A stretch of 64,000 nt of DNA from Undibacterium sp. 5I1 (GCF_034314085.1 NZ_JAVIWI010000001.1:310001-374000), one strand, 5' to 3'; shown: positions 1 to 8,913, numbered from the stretch's first letter. Numbers and translations are program-made. The notes: generated by a model not told the origin, from the sequence alone.

Positions 1-61
1 CAAATGCCGGGACAGTCAATATACTAAGGGCTCGGTTTTTTGTAAGCTCGCTGGCGGACAT
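1..61 (-). CDS. gloB: Hydroxyacylglutathione hydrolase (glyoxalase II), N-terminal fragment
   Basis: The reverse strand reads MSASELTKNRALSILTVPAF from an ATG at 59-61 and runs off the left edge. The ALSILTVPAF string matches the usual first residues of glyoxalase II, just before the DNYIW segment that would lie outside the window. Glyoxalase II hydrolyses S-lactoylglutathione in the cytoplasm. The neighbourhood fits, because gloB divergent from a methyltransferase and rnhA is common in beta-proteobacteria. An in-frame ATG at 92-94 is an alternative start. Only about 20 residues are visible, so the call rests on the N-terminal motif and synteny. Confidence 0.55.
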   Translation of the reverse strand, partial: MSASELTKNRALSILTVPAF

Positions 62-104
62 AATTGCACCATTTGTACTAGTTGCACTAAGCATAAATTC
101 CACA

Positions 105-914
105 ATGAATACAGATAAAAATTCCATTATAGACCTAGGCACCTGGCTAGCACAGCCGTCCGGTGCTTACATCATGCAATGGGAGCAAGCTTTGCTGGAT
201 CGTTTAACGGTGGATATTTTTGGCTTCAATGCTTTGCAGATTGGTTTGCCACAAATCGATGCCTTAAGCGCCAGCCGGATGCCGAATAAATGGCGCACCA
301 ATAACGTCTTAGTTCCACTCCAAGAGAATACTATTGTCATCACAGGCAATACTCAAACGGAAGAGAAAAATAGCCGCTCGCCTATTGTTGTGACACATGA
401 TTTTTGCGAATTACCATTTCATTCGCAAAGCATCGATTTAGTGGTGTTACCTCATGTACTGGAATTTGTGGCCGAGCCTCATCAGGTATTGCGCGAAGTA
501 GAGCGGATTTTAATACCAGAAGGGCGCGTCATTATTTGTGGCTTTAATCGCGCAAGTTTATGGGGCGCAAGGCAGGCAGCCGGACGCATCGGTAAAAGTT
601 ATTTTTTACCGGAAGAAGGCGATTTTATTAGTGTGCCGCGTATGAAGGATTGGCTAAAATTATTAAATATGGAAGTCAATCATGCGGATTTCGGATGTTA
701 TGCGCCTCCATTTCGCACAGAAAAATGGCTCAACCGTGCCAGATTGATAGAGAATGCTGGCCAGCGCTGGTGGCCGTATTTCGGCGCGGTATACGCAATA
801 CAAGCAATTAAACGAATTAAAGGAATGCATTTGATTGGCCCTGCATGGAAGCACAAACGAGCAGCCTTAGGCAATGCCGTGCCGGTGGCCAATCGCAGCA
901 AAAAAAATGGATAA
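105..914 (+). CDS. Class I SAM-dependent methyltransferase
   Basis: This 269-residue protein has a methyltransferase type 11 core. The segment [20 protein letters not shown] (about residues 111-130) is the post-motif II/III region of this fold, followed by [17 protein letters not shown], the typical strand-5 motif. The usual GxGxG of motif I is not obvious, so cofactor binding may be atypical. Its position between gloB and rnhA is a conserved beta-proteobacterial arrangement; the substrate is unknown. The stop codon overlaps the rnhA start by 8 bp, so the two are probably translationally coupled. Confidence 0.8.
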   Translation: MNTDKNSIIDLGTWLAQPSGAYIMQWEQALLDRLTVDIFGFNALQIGLPQIDALSASRMPNKWRTNNVLVPLQENTIVITGNTQTEEKNSRSPIVVTHDFCELPFHSQSIDLVVLPHVLEFVAEPHQVLREVERILIPEGRVIICGFNRASLWGARQAAGRIGKSYFLPEEGDFISVPRMKDWLKLLNMEVNHADFGCYAPPFRTEKWLNRARLIENAGQRWWPYFGAVYAIQAIKRIKGMHLIGPAWKHKRAALGNAVPVANRSKKNG

Positions 915-1341
915 GATAGAAATTTTTACAGATGGTGCCTGCAAAGGTAATCCTGGTCTTGGTGGTTGGGGGGCGTTACTAATCGCCGGCGAAAAAGAGA
1001 AGGAATTATTTGGCGGTGAGCGAGATACCACCAATAATCGGATGGAGCTGATGGCTGTGATCCAAGCTTTGGCTGTGCTGAAAAGACCATGCCAGATTGT
1101 GCTGCATTCAGATAGTCAGTACGTGTTAAAAGGCATTACGGAATGGATACAAGGCTGGAAGGCGAAAGGTTGGAAAACCGCTTCTAAGGCACCTGTAAAA
1201 AATGTCGATTTATGGCAGCAACTGGATGCCGCCCGCAGTGTTCATCAGATCGAATGGAAATGGGTCAAAGGACATGCCGGGCATCCGGGTAATGAGCGTG
1301 CGGATCAACTGGCGAACCGTGGTGTAGAAACTGTGAGATGA
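907..1341 (+). CDS. rnhA: Ribonuclease HI
   Basis: A 144-residue RNase HI that degrades the RNA strand of RNA-DNA hybrids such as R-loops and Okazaki primers. All catalytic elements are visible: the first Asp in [11 protein letters not shown], Glu in NRMELMAV, Asp in HSDSQYV, and the late His/Asp in [15 protein letters not shown]. The start is the ATG at 907 inside the methyltransferase 3' end; it gives the normal N-terminus [10 protein letters not shown], whereas the longer frame from 874 adds nothing conserved. dnaQ, which often follows rnhA in related genomes, is absent here. Confidence 0.96.
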   Translation: MDKIEIFTDGACKGNPGLGGWGALLIAGEKEKELFGGERDTTNNRMELMAVIQALAVLKRPCQIVLHSDSQYVLKGITEWIQGWKAKGWKTASKAPVKNVDLWQQLDAARSVHQIEWKWVKGHAGHPGNERADQLANRGVETVR

Positions 1342-1492
1342 AGGGCGCAATGCGCAATCAGCGAGAAGCTAGCGAGAGGCCAGCGAAAAATTTGTAAGAA
1401 ATCAGCGGCACGTTTTTTGCGTAAGTTAATTGCATTCTGCAAAATCACATTCGTTTGCGCCGACCCGGTGCATTTTTATTGAGGAGATCTAA

Positions 1493-2089
1493 GTGAGTAA
1501 GACACAAACTAGTTCAGTCCGAGGGATCGTTGTCGGCCTATTGTGCCTGATTAGCGTCTCTGCATTTGCGCATGATGGTGTGCATCATGACACCATGGGT
1601 TTTGTGGAAGGGTTTATGCATCCCTTTTCTGGTCTTGATCATTTGCTGGCAATGGTAGCGGTTGGCTTATGGGCTGCACAAAACCGGCAATCGGCGCTTT
1701 GGGTTTTACCATTGAGTTTTCCGTTAATGATGATCGCAGGTGCACTGCTCGGGCGATCCGGTGTCGCTTTACCGATGGTAGAAACGGGGATCGCGAGTTC
1801 ACTTGCCATACTAGGTTTGCTGATTGCATTTGCAGTCAAGATGCCGGTCTGGCTGGCTGCAACGATGGTGTCTGTGTTTGGCGCATTACACGGCTATGCA
1901 CATGGTGCTGAAATGTCGCCCAATGCTTCGATTGCGATGGCTGGTGCAGGTTTTGTACTAGCGACTTTGTTGCTGCATATTACTGGATTGAGTATCGGTT
2001 TATTTGCCAAGAGCGTACGGATGAAGTCACTGATCCAGCTTGGTGGCCGCGGTATTGCATTGACGGGAGCTTATCTGCTGGCGGTTTAA
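1493..2089 (+). CDS. hupE: HupE/UreJ family membrane protein (putative nickel/metal permease)
   Basis: A 198-residue membrane protein with an N-terminal hydrophobic signal ending SVSAFA, then a His-rich start (HDGVHH) and the family motif HPFSGLDHLLAM around residues 43-54. About six hydrophobic segments follow, with a second conserved His stretch LHGYAHGAE. HupE/UreJ proteins are linked to nickel uptake for hydrogenase or urease, but no such operon is in this window, so the metal and client enzyme are unknown. The GTG start at 1493 is chosen because GAGGAG lies 6 bases upstream. A strong hairpin terminator follows at 2126-2158. Confidence 0.88.
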   Translation: MSKTQTSSVRGIVVGLLCLISVSAFAHDGVHHDTMGFVEGFMHPFSGLDHLLAMVAVGLWAAQNRQSALWVLPLSFPLMMIAGALLGRSGVALPMVETGIASSLAILGLLIAFAVKMPVWLAATMVSVFGALHGYAHGAEMSPNASIAMAGAGFVLATLLLHITGLSIGLFAKSVRMKSLIQLGGRGIALTGAYLLAV

Positions 2090-2125
2090 TTCGCCGGGGA
2101 TGATTGACTGTCGGTTCATATCGGT

Positions 2126-2158
2126 AAAAAGGACTATGAAAATTCATAGTCCTTTTTC
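2126..2158 (+). terminator. Rho-independent terminator after hupE
   Basis: A near-perfect hairpin (AAAGGACTATGAA paired with TTCATAGTCCTTT) is followed by T residues, 36 bases after the hupE stop. Confidence 0.85.
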
Positions 2159-2179
2159 ATTTTGTCGTCACTGGTATTT

Positions 2180-2369
2180 AACCGAGATTTCCCATTAGGC
2201 GTACCAAAGGTGCTATTTGAGTGCTGACGGCGCATTTTCGGTCATTTTCGATGCTCTTCGTTACTGCTCATGGCTAGCCATGAGCGTCTTATTTACAATA
2301 AACTCAGATCAAAACTGCCTCGAAAAATACATCCGTCATCAACTCAAATCCTAATGGAAAATCTCGGTT
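2180..2369. mobile_element. Family C MITE-like element, 190-bp subtype (copy C1)
   Basis: The ends are inverted repeats: AACCGAGATTTcCCATTAGG on the left and CCTAATGGAAAATCTCGGTT on the right. The element is flanked on both sides by the 5-bp direct repeat TATTT (2175-2179 and 2370-2374), the signature of transposition. It carries no ORF. A closely similar copy is at 50847-51034. The outer bases are shared with the 232-bp elements at 36754 and 39477, whose interiors are unrelated. Confidence 0.85.
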
Positions 2370-2395
2370 TATTTCAAACTTAGCGCAAATTCGGT

Positions 2396-3031
2396 TTAAT
2401 ACTCAGTATTAAACAAATGCTCCAGCCCTTGTAAAAACTGATGCACATGATAGCCATCGACCAGGCCATGATGCACAAAAGTCGCAACAGGCATCATGAG
2501 TTTGCCATCTTGCTGAAAGCACTTTCCAACTGAAATTTTGGGGACGCTGTCCTTACCATCCAGATGTCGGGCATGTGTCAACCCTGTAAAACTGATCCAC
2601 GGCATGGCTGAAAAATGGATCACGTCGTTACGGTTGGTATCTTCATTCAAACACAAGCCACTCGTCTCTTTAATTTTTTGCATAGACTCTTTTGCCCTAA
2701 GCGTAAACTTGATGAAGTCGGTATCAAAATTGATCTGACAAAAACCAAAAGTGTGATCAGCACGATTAATCGTCGCATTGGCGTGGATGGCCGCATAATC
2801 AATCACCTTGCCCGACTCAATCCGGTAGCGCATTGCCTCGGTTTGGTTAACTGCTTGTAATATGCTGTGCAGGTAGAAAAGAAAAAAAGATTGCTGTTGC
2901 TCTTTGCAATGTTGATAGGCGAGAGAACAATCGATATTGGCTACCAACCCATGAAAAGGCTCATCTAGTTTTGAAAAAAACTTAAAGTGTTCTCGCCTGT
3001 TCCAGGTGGATAATTCTATGATTTTATTCAT
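2396..3031 (-). CDS. Chloramphenicol acetyltransferase (CatA-like)
   Basis: A 211-residue protein close to the usual CatA length of about 213-219. The catalytic motif is intact near the C-terminus: TFVHHGLVDGYHVHQF contains HHxxxDG, in which the second His is the general base. MNKIIELSTWNRREHFKFF is the family N-terminus. CatA uses acetyl-CoA to acetylate chloramphenicol; chromosomal homologues may act on other substrates. The gene stands alone on the reverse strand, downstream of the transaldolase terminator, and its own 3' end abuts the C1 repeat, so C1 lies just beyond its stop. Confidence 0.85.
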   Translation of the reverse strand: MNKIIELSTWNRREHFKFFSKLDEPFHGLVANIDCSLAYQHCKEQQQSFFLFYLHSILQAVNQTEAMRYRIESGKVIDYAAIHANATINRADHTFGFCQINFDTDFIKFTLRAKESMQKIKETSGLCLNEDTNRNDVIHFSAMPWISFTGLTHARHLDGKDSVPKISVGKCFQQDGKLMMPVATFVHHGLVDGYHVHQFLQGLEHLFNTEY

Positions 3032-3088
3032 GTATTCTTCCGTCCACTACATTTAATTTAGTCAAAAGATAGTTAAAAACTGAGACGA

Positions 3089-3117
3089 AAAAATGGGGCA
3101 GTGTTTGCCCCATTTAC
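3089..3117 (-). terminator. Rho-independent terminator after tal
   Basis: The stem ATGGGGCA / TGCCCCAT has a short loop. Read leftward it is followed by a run of T, about 35 bases after the transaldolase stop. Confidence 0.85.
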
Positions 3118-3148
3118 TTTAAACAGTCATATTTTTAAGCTATTGTTT

Positions 3149-4087
3149 TCAAGCCATTTCAGCAATGATCTGTTCCAGCTTCACTGTATCTGCACAAAAT
3201 GCACGTATCCCTTCGGATAATTTTTCGGTTGCCATCGCATCTTCATTTAACTGGAAGCGGAAAGTTTTTTCATTAAGACTAATTTTTTGCAGATCAGATG
3301 CTAGTGCCGCTTCTTTGTTTAATTTTGCGCTGATCGTATTGGTCGTATCGGCTAATTTTTGCAGCAAATCTGGACTGATCGTCAGTAAATCGCAACCGGC
3401 TAACTCCAGTATTTGTGATGTATTACGGAAACTCGCGCCCATGATTTCTGTGTCATAGCCAAACTTGCGATAGTAGGTATAAATCTTTTTTACCGACAGA
3501 ACGCCAGGATCATCGGCACCGAAAATTTCTTGTCCTGTTTGCTTTTTATACCAGTCGTAGATGCGGCCTACAAACGGGGAGATCAATTGCGCACCAGCTT
3601 CGGCACATGCAACTGCTTGCGGCAAGCAGAATAGTAAAGTCATGTTGCAGCGTATACCTTCTTTTTCCAGAATCTCTGCTGCGCGTATGCCTTCCCAGGT
3701 AGAGGCAATTTTGATCAGAATACGTTCGCGGGTAATGCCTGCTGCTTCGTATAAAGCAATGAGTTTGCGCCCTTTCGCAACCGTGGCTTCTGTATCAAAA
3801 GATAGACGTGCATCGGTTTCAGTGGAGACCCGGCCCGGGACGATGTTCAAAATTTCTAAACCGAAAGCGACGAGCAAATGATCGATGATGTCATCGCTTG
3901 CTTTGCCAGCATGCGCGCTGACAATTTTTTCTAACAAGGGACGATATTCTGCTTTCTGGACGGCTTTTAGTATCAACGACGGATTGGTCGTCGCGTCTTG
4001 CGGCGCATAGGCTTTCATGGACTGAAAATCGCCTGTGTCGGCAACTACAGTTGTGTACTTTTTAAGTTGTTCTAGCTGATTCATCAT
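3149..4087 (-). CDS. tal: Transaldolase
   Basis: A 312-residue classical transaldolase of the pentose phosphate pathway, which moves a dihydroxyacetone unit between sedoheptulose-7-phosphate and glyceraldehyde-3-phosphate. The N-terminal signature [12 protein letters not shown] is present, and the Schiff-base lysine is in [17 protein letters not shown]. Length and motifs fit the E. coli TalB type. Two adjacent ATG codons compete for the start (4085-4087 and 4082-4084) and neither has a clear ribosome binding site. The gene ends at a terminator and is separated from selD by repeat A1, so it is probably monocistronic. Confidence 0.95.
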   Translation of the reverse strand: MMNQLEQLKKYTTVVADTGDFQSMKAYAPQDATTNPSLILKAVQKAEYRPLLEKIVSAHAGKASDDIIDHLLVAFGLEILNIVPGRVSTETDARLSFDTEATVAKGRKLIALYEAAGITRERILIKIASTWEGIRAAEILEKEGIRCNMTLLFCLPQAVACAEAGAQLISPFVGRIYDWYKKQTGQEIFGADDPGVLSVKKIYTYYRKFGYDTEIMGASFRNTSQILELAGCDLLTISPDLLQKLADTTNTISAKLNKEAALASDLQKISLNEKTFRFQLNEDAMATEKLSEGIRAFCADTVKLEQIIAEMA

Positions 4088-4120
4088 GATTTATTTTAAA
4101 GCTCTGAAAAATTAAGATTT

Positions 4121-4221
4121 AGGACTTATGCAAAATTGTCCCAGCAAGGCGTAGCGACGAAGATAGTACTTTGGTGCAGCTAGGAGCTATAACGCAGCTG
4201 GGGCGGTTTTGCGTGAGTCCT
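4121..4221. repeat. Family A dispersed palindromic repeat (copy A1)
   Basis: The terminal inverted repeat is AGGACTTATGCAAAATTGTC / GGCGGTTTTGCGTGAGTCCT. Reverse-complemented, it aligns along its whole length with the copy at 49137-49232. It lies between selD and tal and has no coding capacity. Confidence 0.85.
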
Positions 4222-4248
4222 AAGATTAATAAAAAACCGAGATACTTC

Positions 4249-5331
4249 CTATAAGCCAACAAAGACATTTGCTGCATCACCAGATTTTGCAACGATATCA
4301 CCGATGACGGCAGCATCAAAAAAATTGTCTGCTTTAAATAAAGCCAATACATCCTCCACCGCATCGGCCGAGCAGGAAACTAATAAGCCTCCCGAGGTTT
4401 GCGGATCGCTGAGCAGCGCCTGTTGAACTGGGCTGATACCCTCCGCCAACACAACATCATGTCCGTAAGCATCCCAGTTGCGAGCGGAGGCACCCGTGAT
4501 AAATCCGGCCTCTGCCAATTGCTGCACATCCGGTAAAAGCGGTATGTGCGACATCGTCAATTGGGCGGACACATTCGCGCCACGACAGACTTCTAACAGG
4601 TGTCCAAGCAAACCAAAGCCTGTGACATCGGTGACTGCGTGTACTGCACTCATATTGGATAATGCCATGCCGGGCCGGTTGAGCTTGGTGGTATTGGCAA
4701 TCATGCTGGCATAACCTGCCTCGTCTAGTGCTTGCTTTTTGAGCGCTGCTGACAAAATGCCCACACCCAGCGGTTTGCCGAGGACGAGTTTGTCGCCGAC
4801 TTTGGCATCGGCATTACGTTTGACTTTGGATGGATGCACTAAACCGAGTACGACTAAACCATAAATTGGTTCGACTGAATCAATCGTGTGACCGCCCGCA
4901 ATCGGGATACCTGCTTCAGCACAAATGGATTCTCCACCCGCAATGATTTTACCGATGACCTCAATTGGCAATTGATTGATAGGCATGCCAACCAGTGCCA
5001 GCGCCATAATCGGAGTGCCGCCCATCGCATAGACGTCGGAGATAGCATTGGTGGCAGCGATTCGACCAAAGTCATATGGATCGTCCACGATCGGCATGAA
5101 AAAATCCGTAGTGGCGATCAGTGCTTGCTCGTCATTGAGTTTATACACGGCAGCGTCATCGGCGGTTTCTATGCCAACCATCAGGGCAGTCGGCACGGGG
5201 AAGCCAGTCGATTTTTTTAAAATCTCAGACAAGACGCCTGGCGCGATTTTGCAGCCGCAACCGCCACCGTGTGAAAAAGAGGTAAGCCGTATCGGGGATG
5301 CTGGTGCCTCGGATAATACTGTTGATGTCAT
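4249..5331 (-). CDS. selD: Selenide, water dikinase (selenophosphate synthase)
   Basis: A 360-residue SelD, which makes selenophosphate from selenide and ATP for selenocysteine or 2-selenouridine in tRNA. The N-terminal active-site loop HGGGCGCKIAPG has the catalytic Cys at residue 25 and the essential Lys at 28, encoded by a normal Cys codon rather than UGA. DDAAVYKL and the AIRS-type domain (DVTGFGLLGHLLE) follow. Partner genes (selA, selB, mnmH/selU) are not in the window. The gene is isolated, with repeats A1 and A2 in its flanks. Confidence 0.95.
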   Translation of the reverse strand: MTSTVLSEAPASPIRLTSFSHGGGCGCKIAPGVLSEILKKSTGFPVPTALMVGIETADDAAVYKLNDEQALIATTDFFMPIVDDPYDFGRIAATNAISDVYAMGGTPIMALALVGMPINQLPIEVIGKIIAGGESICAEAGIPIAGGHTIDSVEPIYGLVVLGLVHPSKVKRNADAKVGDKLVLGKPLGVGILSAALKKQALDEAGYASMIANTTKLNRPGMALSNMSAVHAVTDVTGFGLLGHLLEVCRGANVSAQLTMSHIPLLPDVQQLAEAGFITGASARNWDAYGHDVVLAEGISPVQQALLSDPQTSGGLLVSCSADAVEDVLALFKADNFFDAAVIGDIVAKSGDAANVFVGL

Positions 5332-5487
5332 ATAAATTGAGTAAAGAGAATCGCGTTGGTTTTATCAGTGATGACAAAGTTGAATTACAGGCACCATACT
5401 AAACGAGATGCACAGCCTCTGTCCAAAGCTGCACAGTGATACTCACTATAAGTGCTTGCAGAGCATAGTTGAAGCACCTGGCAAGGT

Positions 5488-5590
5488 AGGACTACGCAAA
5501 AACGCCCTAGCTGTGTTGCGGCACCTAGCTATACATTAAACTACTGCCTTCGTCGCTGCGCCTTTGCCGGGATAACTTTGCGTAAATCTT
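5488..5590. repeat. Family A dispersed palindromic repeat (copy A2)
   Basis: It has ends AGGACTACGCAAAAACGCCC and CTTTGCGTAAATCT and a core resembling CTTCGTCGCTGCGCCTTTGC, as in A1, A3 and A5. It is non-coding and lies about 100 bp from B1. Confidence 0.8.
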
Positions 5591-5690
5591 ATAGTGTATT
5601 GATGTTATCAAGCTTGTAGTAGGAGCAGTTTATGAGTTTTTTTTGATGAGGTGTGCGTCAGTCGATATGCCGCAATTATTTTTGGTATTA

Positions 5691-5777
5691 AATATACTAT
5701 GGGTATGTATATTTTAATCGTCCATATAATAATTGGACAGTAGGCAGTGTTTATGTATTTTGGTAGGGGAGTATATT
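5691..5777. repeat. Family B dispersed repeat (copy B1)
   Basis: The ends are AATATACTA and GAGTATATT. The centre is the inverted pair GTCCATATAATAATTGGAC, and GGGGAG precedes the right end. It shares most positions with the copy at 49415-49499. Confidence 0.8.
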
Positions 5778-5846
5778 AGTTTTGAGTCTTGGCGGATACT
5801 CTGAGACGGGCGAGATTACTTTTTTACGTTTACTTTTGATGTCCAT

Positions 5847-5875
5847 AAAAAAAGCGACCACAAGGGTCGCTTTTG
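5847..5875 (-). terminator. Rho-independent terminator after rhlE
   Basis: The stem AAAAGCGACC / GGTCGCTTTT has a 4-base loop. Read leftward it ends in a T run, about 40 bases after the helicase stop. Confidence 0.85.
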
Positions 5876-5914
5876 TTCGCTGCCGACAAATATTTGCCGA
5901 TGCATTTACCAGTA

Positions 5915-7423
5915 TTAACGATCGCCAAATGAGCGACGTGCATTGCCAGTATCGCCAGTACGATTACCTTTGTAACCACCTTCGCTACGTGGCGCGCCGC
6001 TCGTGCTGCCAGCTGGTTTGCTGAATGTGCGTTGTGCTGGTTTGTTCGCGCCATAACCACTACCTTCGCTACGATTGCCGTTCGCGCTGCTGCTGTTGCC
6101 AGAGCCAGCGTTATTGCCGCGATAGCCACCACCACTGCTGTTACCACGGCTGTCGCCTGGACGCCAGCCGCTTGGCTTGCGTGCAGCACTATGCGATGTA
6201 GATGCTGTTTTCTTCGGCTCAAAGCCTTCGATAATTTCGACAGGAATCAATTGCTTAGTGAAACGTTCGATACGCTTAACGTTGATACCTTCAGCATGAT
6301 TTACCAGAGAAATTGCAACGCCATTGCGACCAGCGCGGCCAGTACGGCCAATACGATGGACGTAATCTTCCGGGAACTTAGGCAAGTCGTAGTTGAATAC
6401 GTGTGTAATCGCTGGAACGTCAATACCGCGAGCAGCGACGTCAGTTGCCACCAATACGCGGACTTGTCCACGGCGCAGAGAATCTAATGTGCGGTTACGT
6501 GCACCTTGATGCATGTCGCCATGCAAAGCGGCAGCAGCAAAACCGGCGATGTTTAAACGATCAGCAATGGTATCTGCATCACGTTTAGTCGCAGTAAAGA
6601 TAACAGCCTGATCAACCGTTTCGTCACGTAACAAGTGGTCTAGCAAACGATTTTTGTGAGACATGTCATCGACAAAGTGAACTTTTTGCTTGATGTTTTC
6701 ATGCTTACTTGCAGAGCCAGCGATCTGAATGACCATAGGATCTTTAGTGATGCGACGTGCCATGTTACCGACTACGCCATCCAATGTTGCAGAGAACAAC
6801 ATGGTTTGACGTGTTGCTGGTGTTGCTGCAACGATTTTTTCGATGTCATCGATAAAGCCCATATCCAACATGCGATCAGCTTCGTCTAATACCAAAATTT
6901 CTAATTCGGAGAAATCAATTTTGCCGGATTCCATATGGTCGATCAAACGACCTGGAGTAGCGACCAGAATTTCTGGGTTGCGGGACAATAATTGCATCTG
7001 CTTTGGATAAGGCATACCACCCAAAATCGACACTGCTTTAACGCGCTTCATATAGGCGCAGTATTTATCAGTTGCTGTCGTTACTTGCAGAGCCAATTCA
7101 CGTGTCGGTGTCAGTACCAACATTTTTGGTTTCGCGGCAACAAAGCGTGGGCGATCACCGCGTGCACGTGCTGATTGTTGTGCTTGATTTGGCGTTTTGC
7201 CGGCTGTTTCTAAGTCGGTTTCTGCTGCACTTGCGAACTTGTGCAAGGCTGGCAACATGAAGGCGGCAGTTTTGCCTGAACCAGTTTGTGAAGATACCAA
7301 CAAATCACGACCACTAATCGCAGCAGGAACAGCTTGTTCCTGAACGCTTGTAGGTTTTGTATAACCAGCGTCAGTCAGGGCGCGGATAACGGACGTGTGT
7401 AGGCCTAATGCTTCAAAAGTCAT
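5915..7423 (-). CDS. rhlE: DEAD-box ATP-dependent RNA helicase (RhlE type)
   Basis: A 502-residue DEAD-box helicase. Visible motifs in order are the Q motif region (PTSVQEQAVPAAISGRDLL), Walker A SQTGSGKT, PTRELALQ, TPGRLID, DEAD in VLDEADRMLDMGF, SAT in LFSATLDG, ATDVAARGID, and HRIGRTGRAGRNG. The last 100 or so residues are low-complexity Gly, Ser, Asn and Arg, typical of RhlE tails that bind RNA. The role is RNA remodelling in ribosome assembly, RNA decay or cold adaptation. The gene has a leader of up to 356 bp with no ORF in the sense direction, compatible with post-transcriptional control as in other cold-induced helicases (inference). Confidence 0.93.
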   Translation of the reverse strand: MTFEALGLHTSVIRALTDAGYTKPTSVQEQAVPAAISGRDLLVSSQTGSGKTAAFMLPALHKFASAAETDLETAGKTPNQAQQSARARGDRPRFVAAKPKMLVLTPTRELALQVTTATDKYCAYMKRVKAVSILGGMPYPKQMQLLSRNPEILVATPGRLIDHMESGKIDFSELEILVLDEADRMLDMGFIDDIEKIVAATPATRQTMLFSATLDGVVGNMARRITKDPMVIQIAGSASKHENIKQKVHFVDDMSHKNRLLDHLLRDETVDQAVIFTATKRDADTIADRLNIAGFAAAALHGDMHQGARNRTLDSLRRGQVRVLVATDVAARGIDVPAITHVFNYDLPKFPEDYVHRIGRTGRAGRNGVAISLVNHAEGINVKRIERFTKQLIPVEIIEGFEPKKTASTSHSAARKPSGWRPGDSRGNSSGGGYRGNNAGSGNSSSANGNRSEGSGYGANKPAQRTFSKPAGSTSGAPRSEGGYKGNRTGDTGNARRSFGDR

Positions 7424-7779
7424 TCTAATCTTTCGTTAAAAATCAGCGCAGTGCAAATACAATGCGCATAAAAAAGCAACGCTAACCAAACGAAATGAAC
7501 AAAGAATACCAAGAAGGAAACGATGAAATTTCGGCACAAAAAGCTTTGCGCCGGGATGATGTCCAAAAGGTCGTACTGGACATGCAGGGCGGGAGGGCTT
7601 TTACATCGCATCATTTGTGATGTCACAAATGTGCAGGGTTTGCGGTGCTGCAAATTAATACTTAGTACACTGAAACTTGTGCTGCAGTGCAAGGACGCTA
7701 TAATACAGTATTTCTGTAGAAAAAGCACGGATTTGTGATTGAAGGCAATGAATAAATCCAATTTGTCAGATTAACAGTT
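7424..7779. promoter_or_regulatory. Promoter and leader region of the helicase gene, with a palindrome
   Basis: No gene is visible in the gap between the helicase start and the cellulase stop. At 7612-7631 there is an almost perfect palindrome, CATTTGTGATGTCACAAATG, that could be an operator or a stem in the leader RNA. The TGTGA/TCACA half sites are too close together (2-base spacer) for a normal CRP site. Confidence 0.4.
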
Positions 7780-8913
7780 TTATTTTCCGCAACTGGATTT
7801 CCATTGAGGCATTAAATTGCCATTTGCGTGAAATTGATAACGCTGTTCTTGCCAGCCAAGTGCATACATCGCAAGCACTTGATCGTAATAGGCGTCTGGT
7901 TTAATGAGCAAGGCAGAAATTCTCAGATTTTGTTCTTCCCATGCTTTTTTATAACCGGTAGTTTTTAAAAACGGTAGCATCGCAGCCGAGAATCCGGTGG
8001 AGCCGGGTTTGTTGATTTCTCCAGTGCTCACGTTAATAAATTCTGGCGGAAACGCTTTGTTCTCCACCAGACTTGCCATCGGTTTGAGCGCTGTAAGAAG
8101 CGCTTTTTTATACGGTTCCTTCTCTGGCAACATTCCTGCCCATAAATAGACACGGATCGCATTGTAGCCGCCGTTACCTTTTTCCTGACCTTGGCTATCG
8201 ATAACATATCCTTTCGCGCTGTCATAAAGAATCCAGTCCGGGCTATAACCTTTGGGTGACGCACCGATAATGATTTGCGCCGAGGAATGTAATAACTTTT
8301 CCCAACGCTCATCCTGACCATTGTTGGCAAACCAGCGCATGACTTGGATTGGTGTGTAGCTAGGATTGAGCTTCCAGCTAGTTGTTGTCGGCGTAAACCC
8401 CGATGGTGCTGGCAATAGACTCAGTCCTAGCTTTGGCAGGTCTGCGGTTTCTTCCCGCAGAATACGTTTACCGATCAATGTTGATAATGCCGTGTATCGT
8501 TTGTCGTTCCAGAGAGTGCCTGCTTGACCCAAGGTATAGGCGAGCCAGAGATCGGCATCTGATGCAGAATTCTGATCAATTACCCCCCAGCTACCATCGT
8601 CTTTTTTACCCCAATACCAGGCCGGTAAACGCGCGGTAAGATCGCCGCCGGCCAAGTTTGCTTCTGTCCATTTTAATAAGAAATCAAAGCTCTTCTTATC
8701 ATTAGCGACCAGGGAAAAAAATAGTCCATAAGCTTGCCCTTCGGAGGAACTATGAAATCGCGGTGTGCTGGCATCAACGACCCGTCCGCCTTCATTAATA
8801 AAATTCTTTTTGAACGCATCCCAAGCTGGCCAGTTTTTTTCACAATTACCGGCTGCGATCGCTGTCTGTGGCAAGAATGAAATGAATAAAACCAATAAAC
8901 TAAAACTCTTCAT
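7780..8913 (-). CDS. Glycoside hydrolase family 8 endoglucanase (BcsZ-like cellulase)
   Basis: A secreted GH8 enzyme predicted to cut beta-1,4-glucan in the periplasm. The acid Glu is in FHSSSEGQAYGLFF and the Asp in NSASDADLWLAYTL, both in the positions seen in BcsZ/CMCax. ARLPAWYWG and SYTPIQVMRWF are further family segments. I chose the ATG at 8911-8913 because it gives a clean signal peptide (MKSFSLLVLFISF to TAIAA). The frame stays open to 9042 but adds a basic N-terminus without conserved features. No upstream ATG has a good ribosome binding site. bcsA, bcsB and bcsC are not nearby, so it is an orphan relative to the usual cellulose operon. Confidence 0.85.
   Translation of the reverse strand: MKSFSLLVLFISFLPQTAIAAGNCEKNWPAWDAFKKNFINEGGRVVDASTPRFHSSSEGQAYGLFFSLVANDKKSFDFLLKWTEANLAGGDLTARLPAWYWGKKDDGSWGVIDQNSASDADLWLAYTLGQAGTLWNDKRYTALSTLIGKRILREETADLPKLGLSLLPAPSGFTPTTTSWKLNPSYTPIQVMRWFANNGQDERWEKLLHSSAQIIIGASPKGYSPDWILYDSAKGYVIDSQGQEKGNGGYNAIRVYLWAGMLPEKEPYKKALLTALKPMASLVENKAFPPEFINVSTGEINKPGSTGFSAAMLPFLKTTGYKKAWEEQNLRISALLIKPDAYYDQVLAMYALGWQEQRYQFHANGNLMPQWKSSCGK

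Larger units (their letters stand above)
5332..5914. other. Intergenic region between selD and the helicase gene
   Basis: No gene is visible. The gap holds family A copy A2, family B copy B1 and the helicase terminator. The remaining sequence is AT-rich, with no conserved ORF or RNA fold that I recognise. Confidence 0.6.

Noticed and set aside
4249..5331. selD as a selenoprotein with an in-frame UGA
   Set aside because: The active-site codon is an ordinary Cys codon and there is no internal stop.
7612..7631. Palindrome considered as a CRP or FNR site
   Set aside because: The TGTGA and TCACA halves are separated by only 2 bases, whereas CRP sites need 6. It is kept only as an unassigned palindrome.
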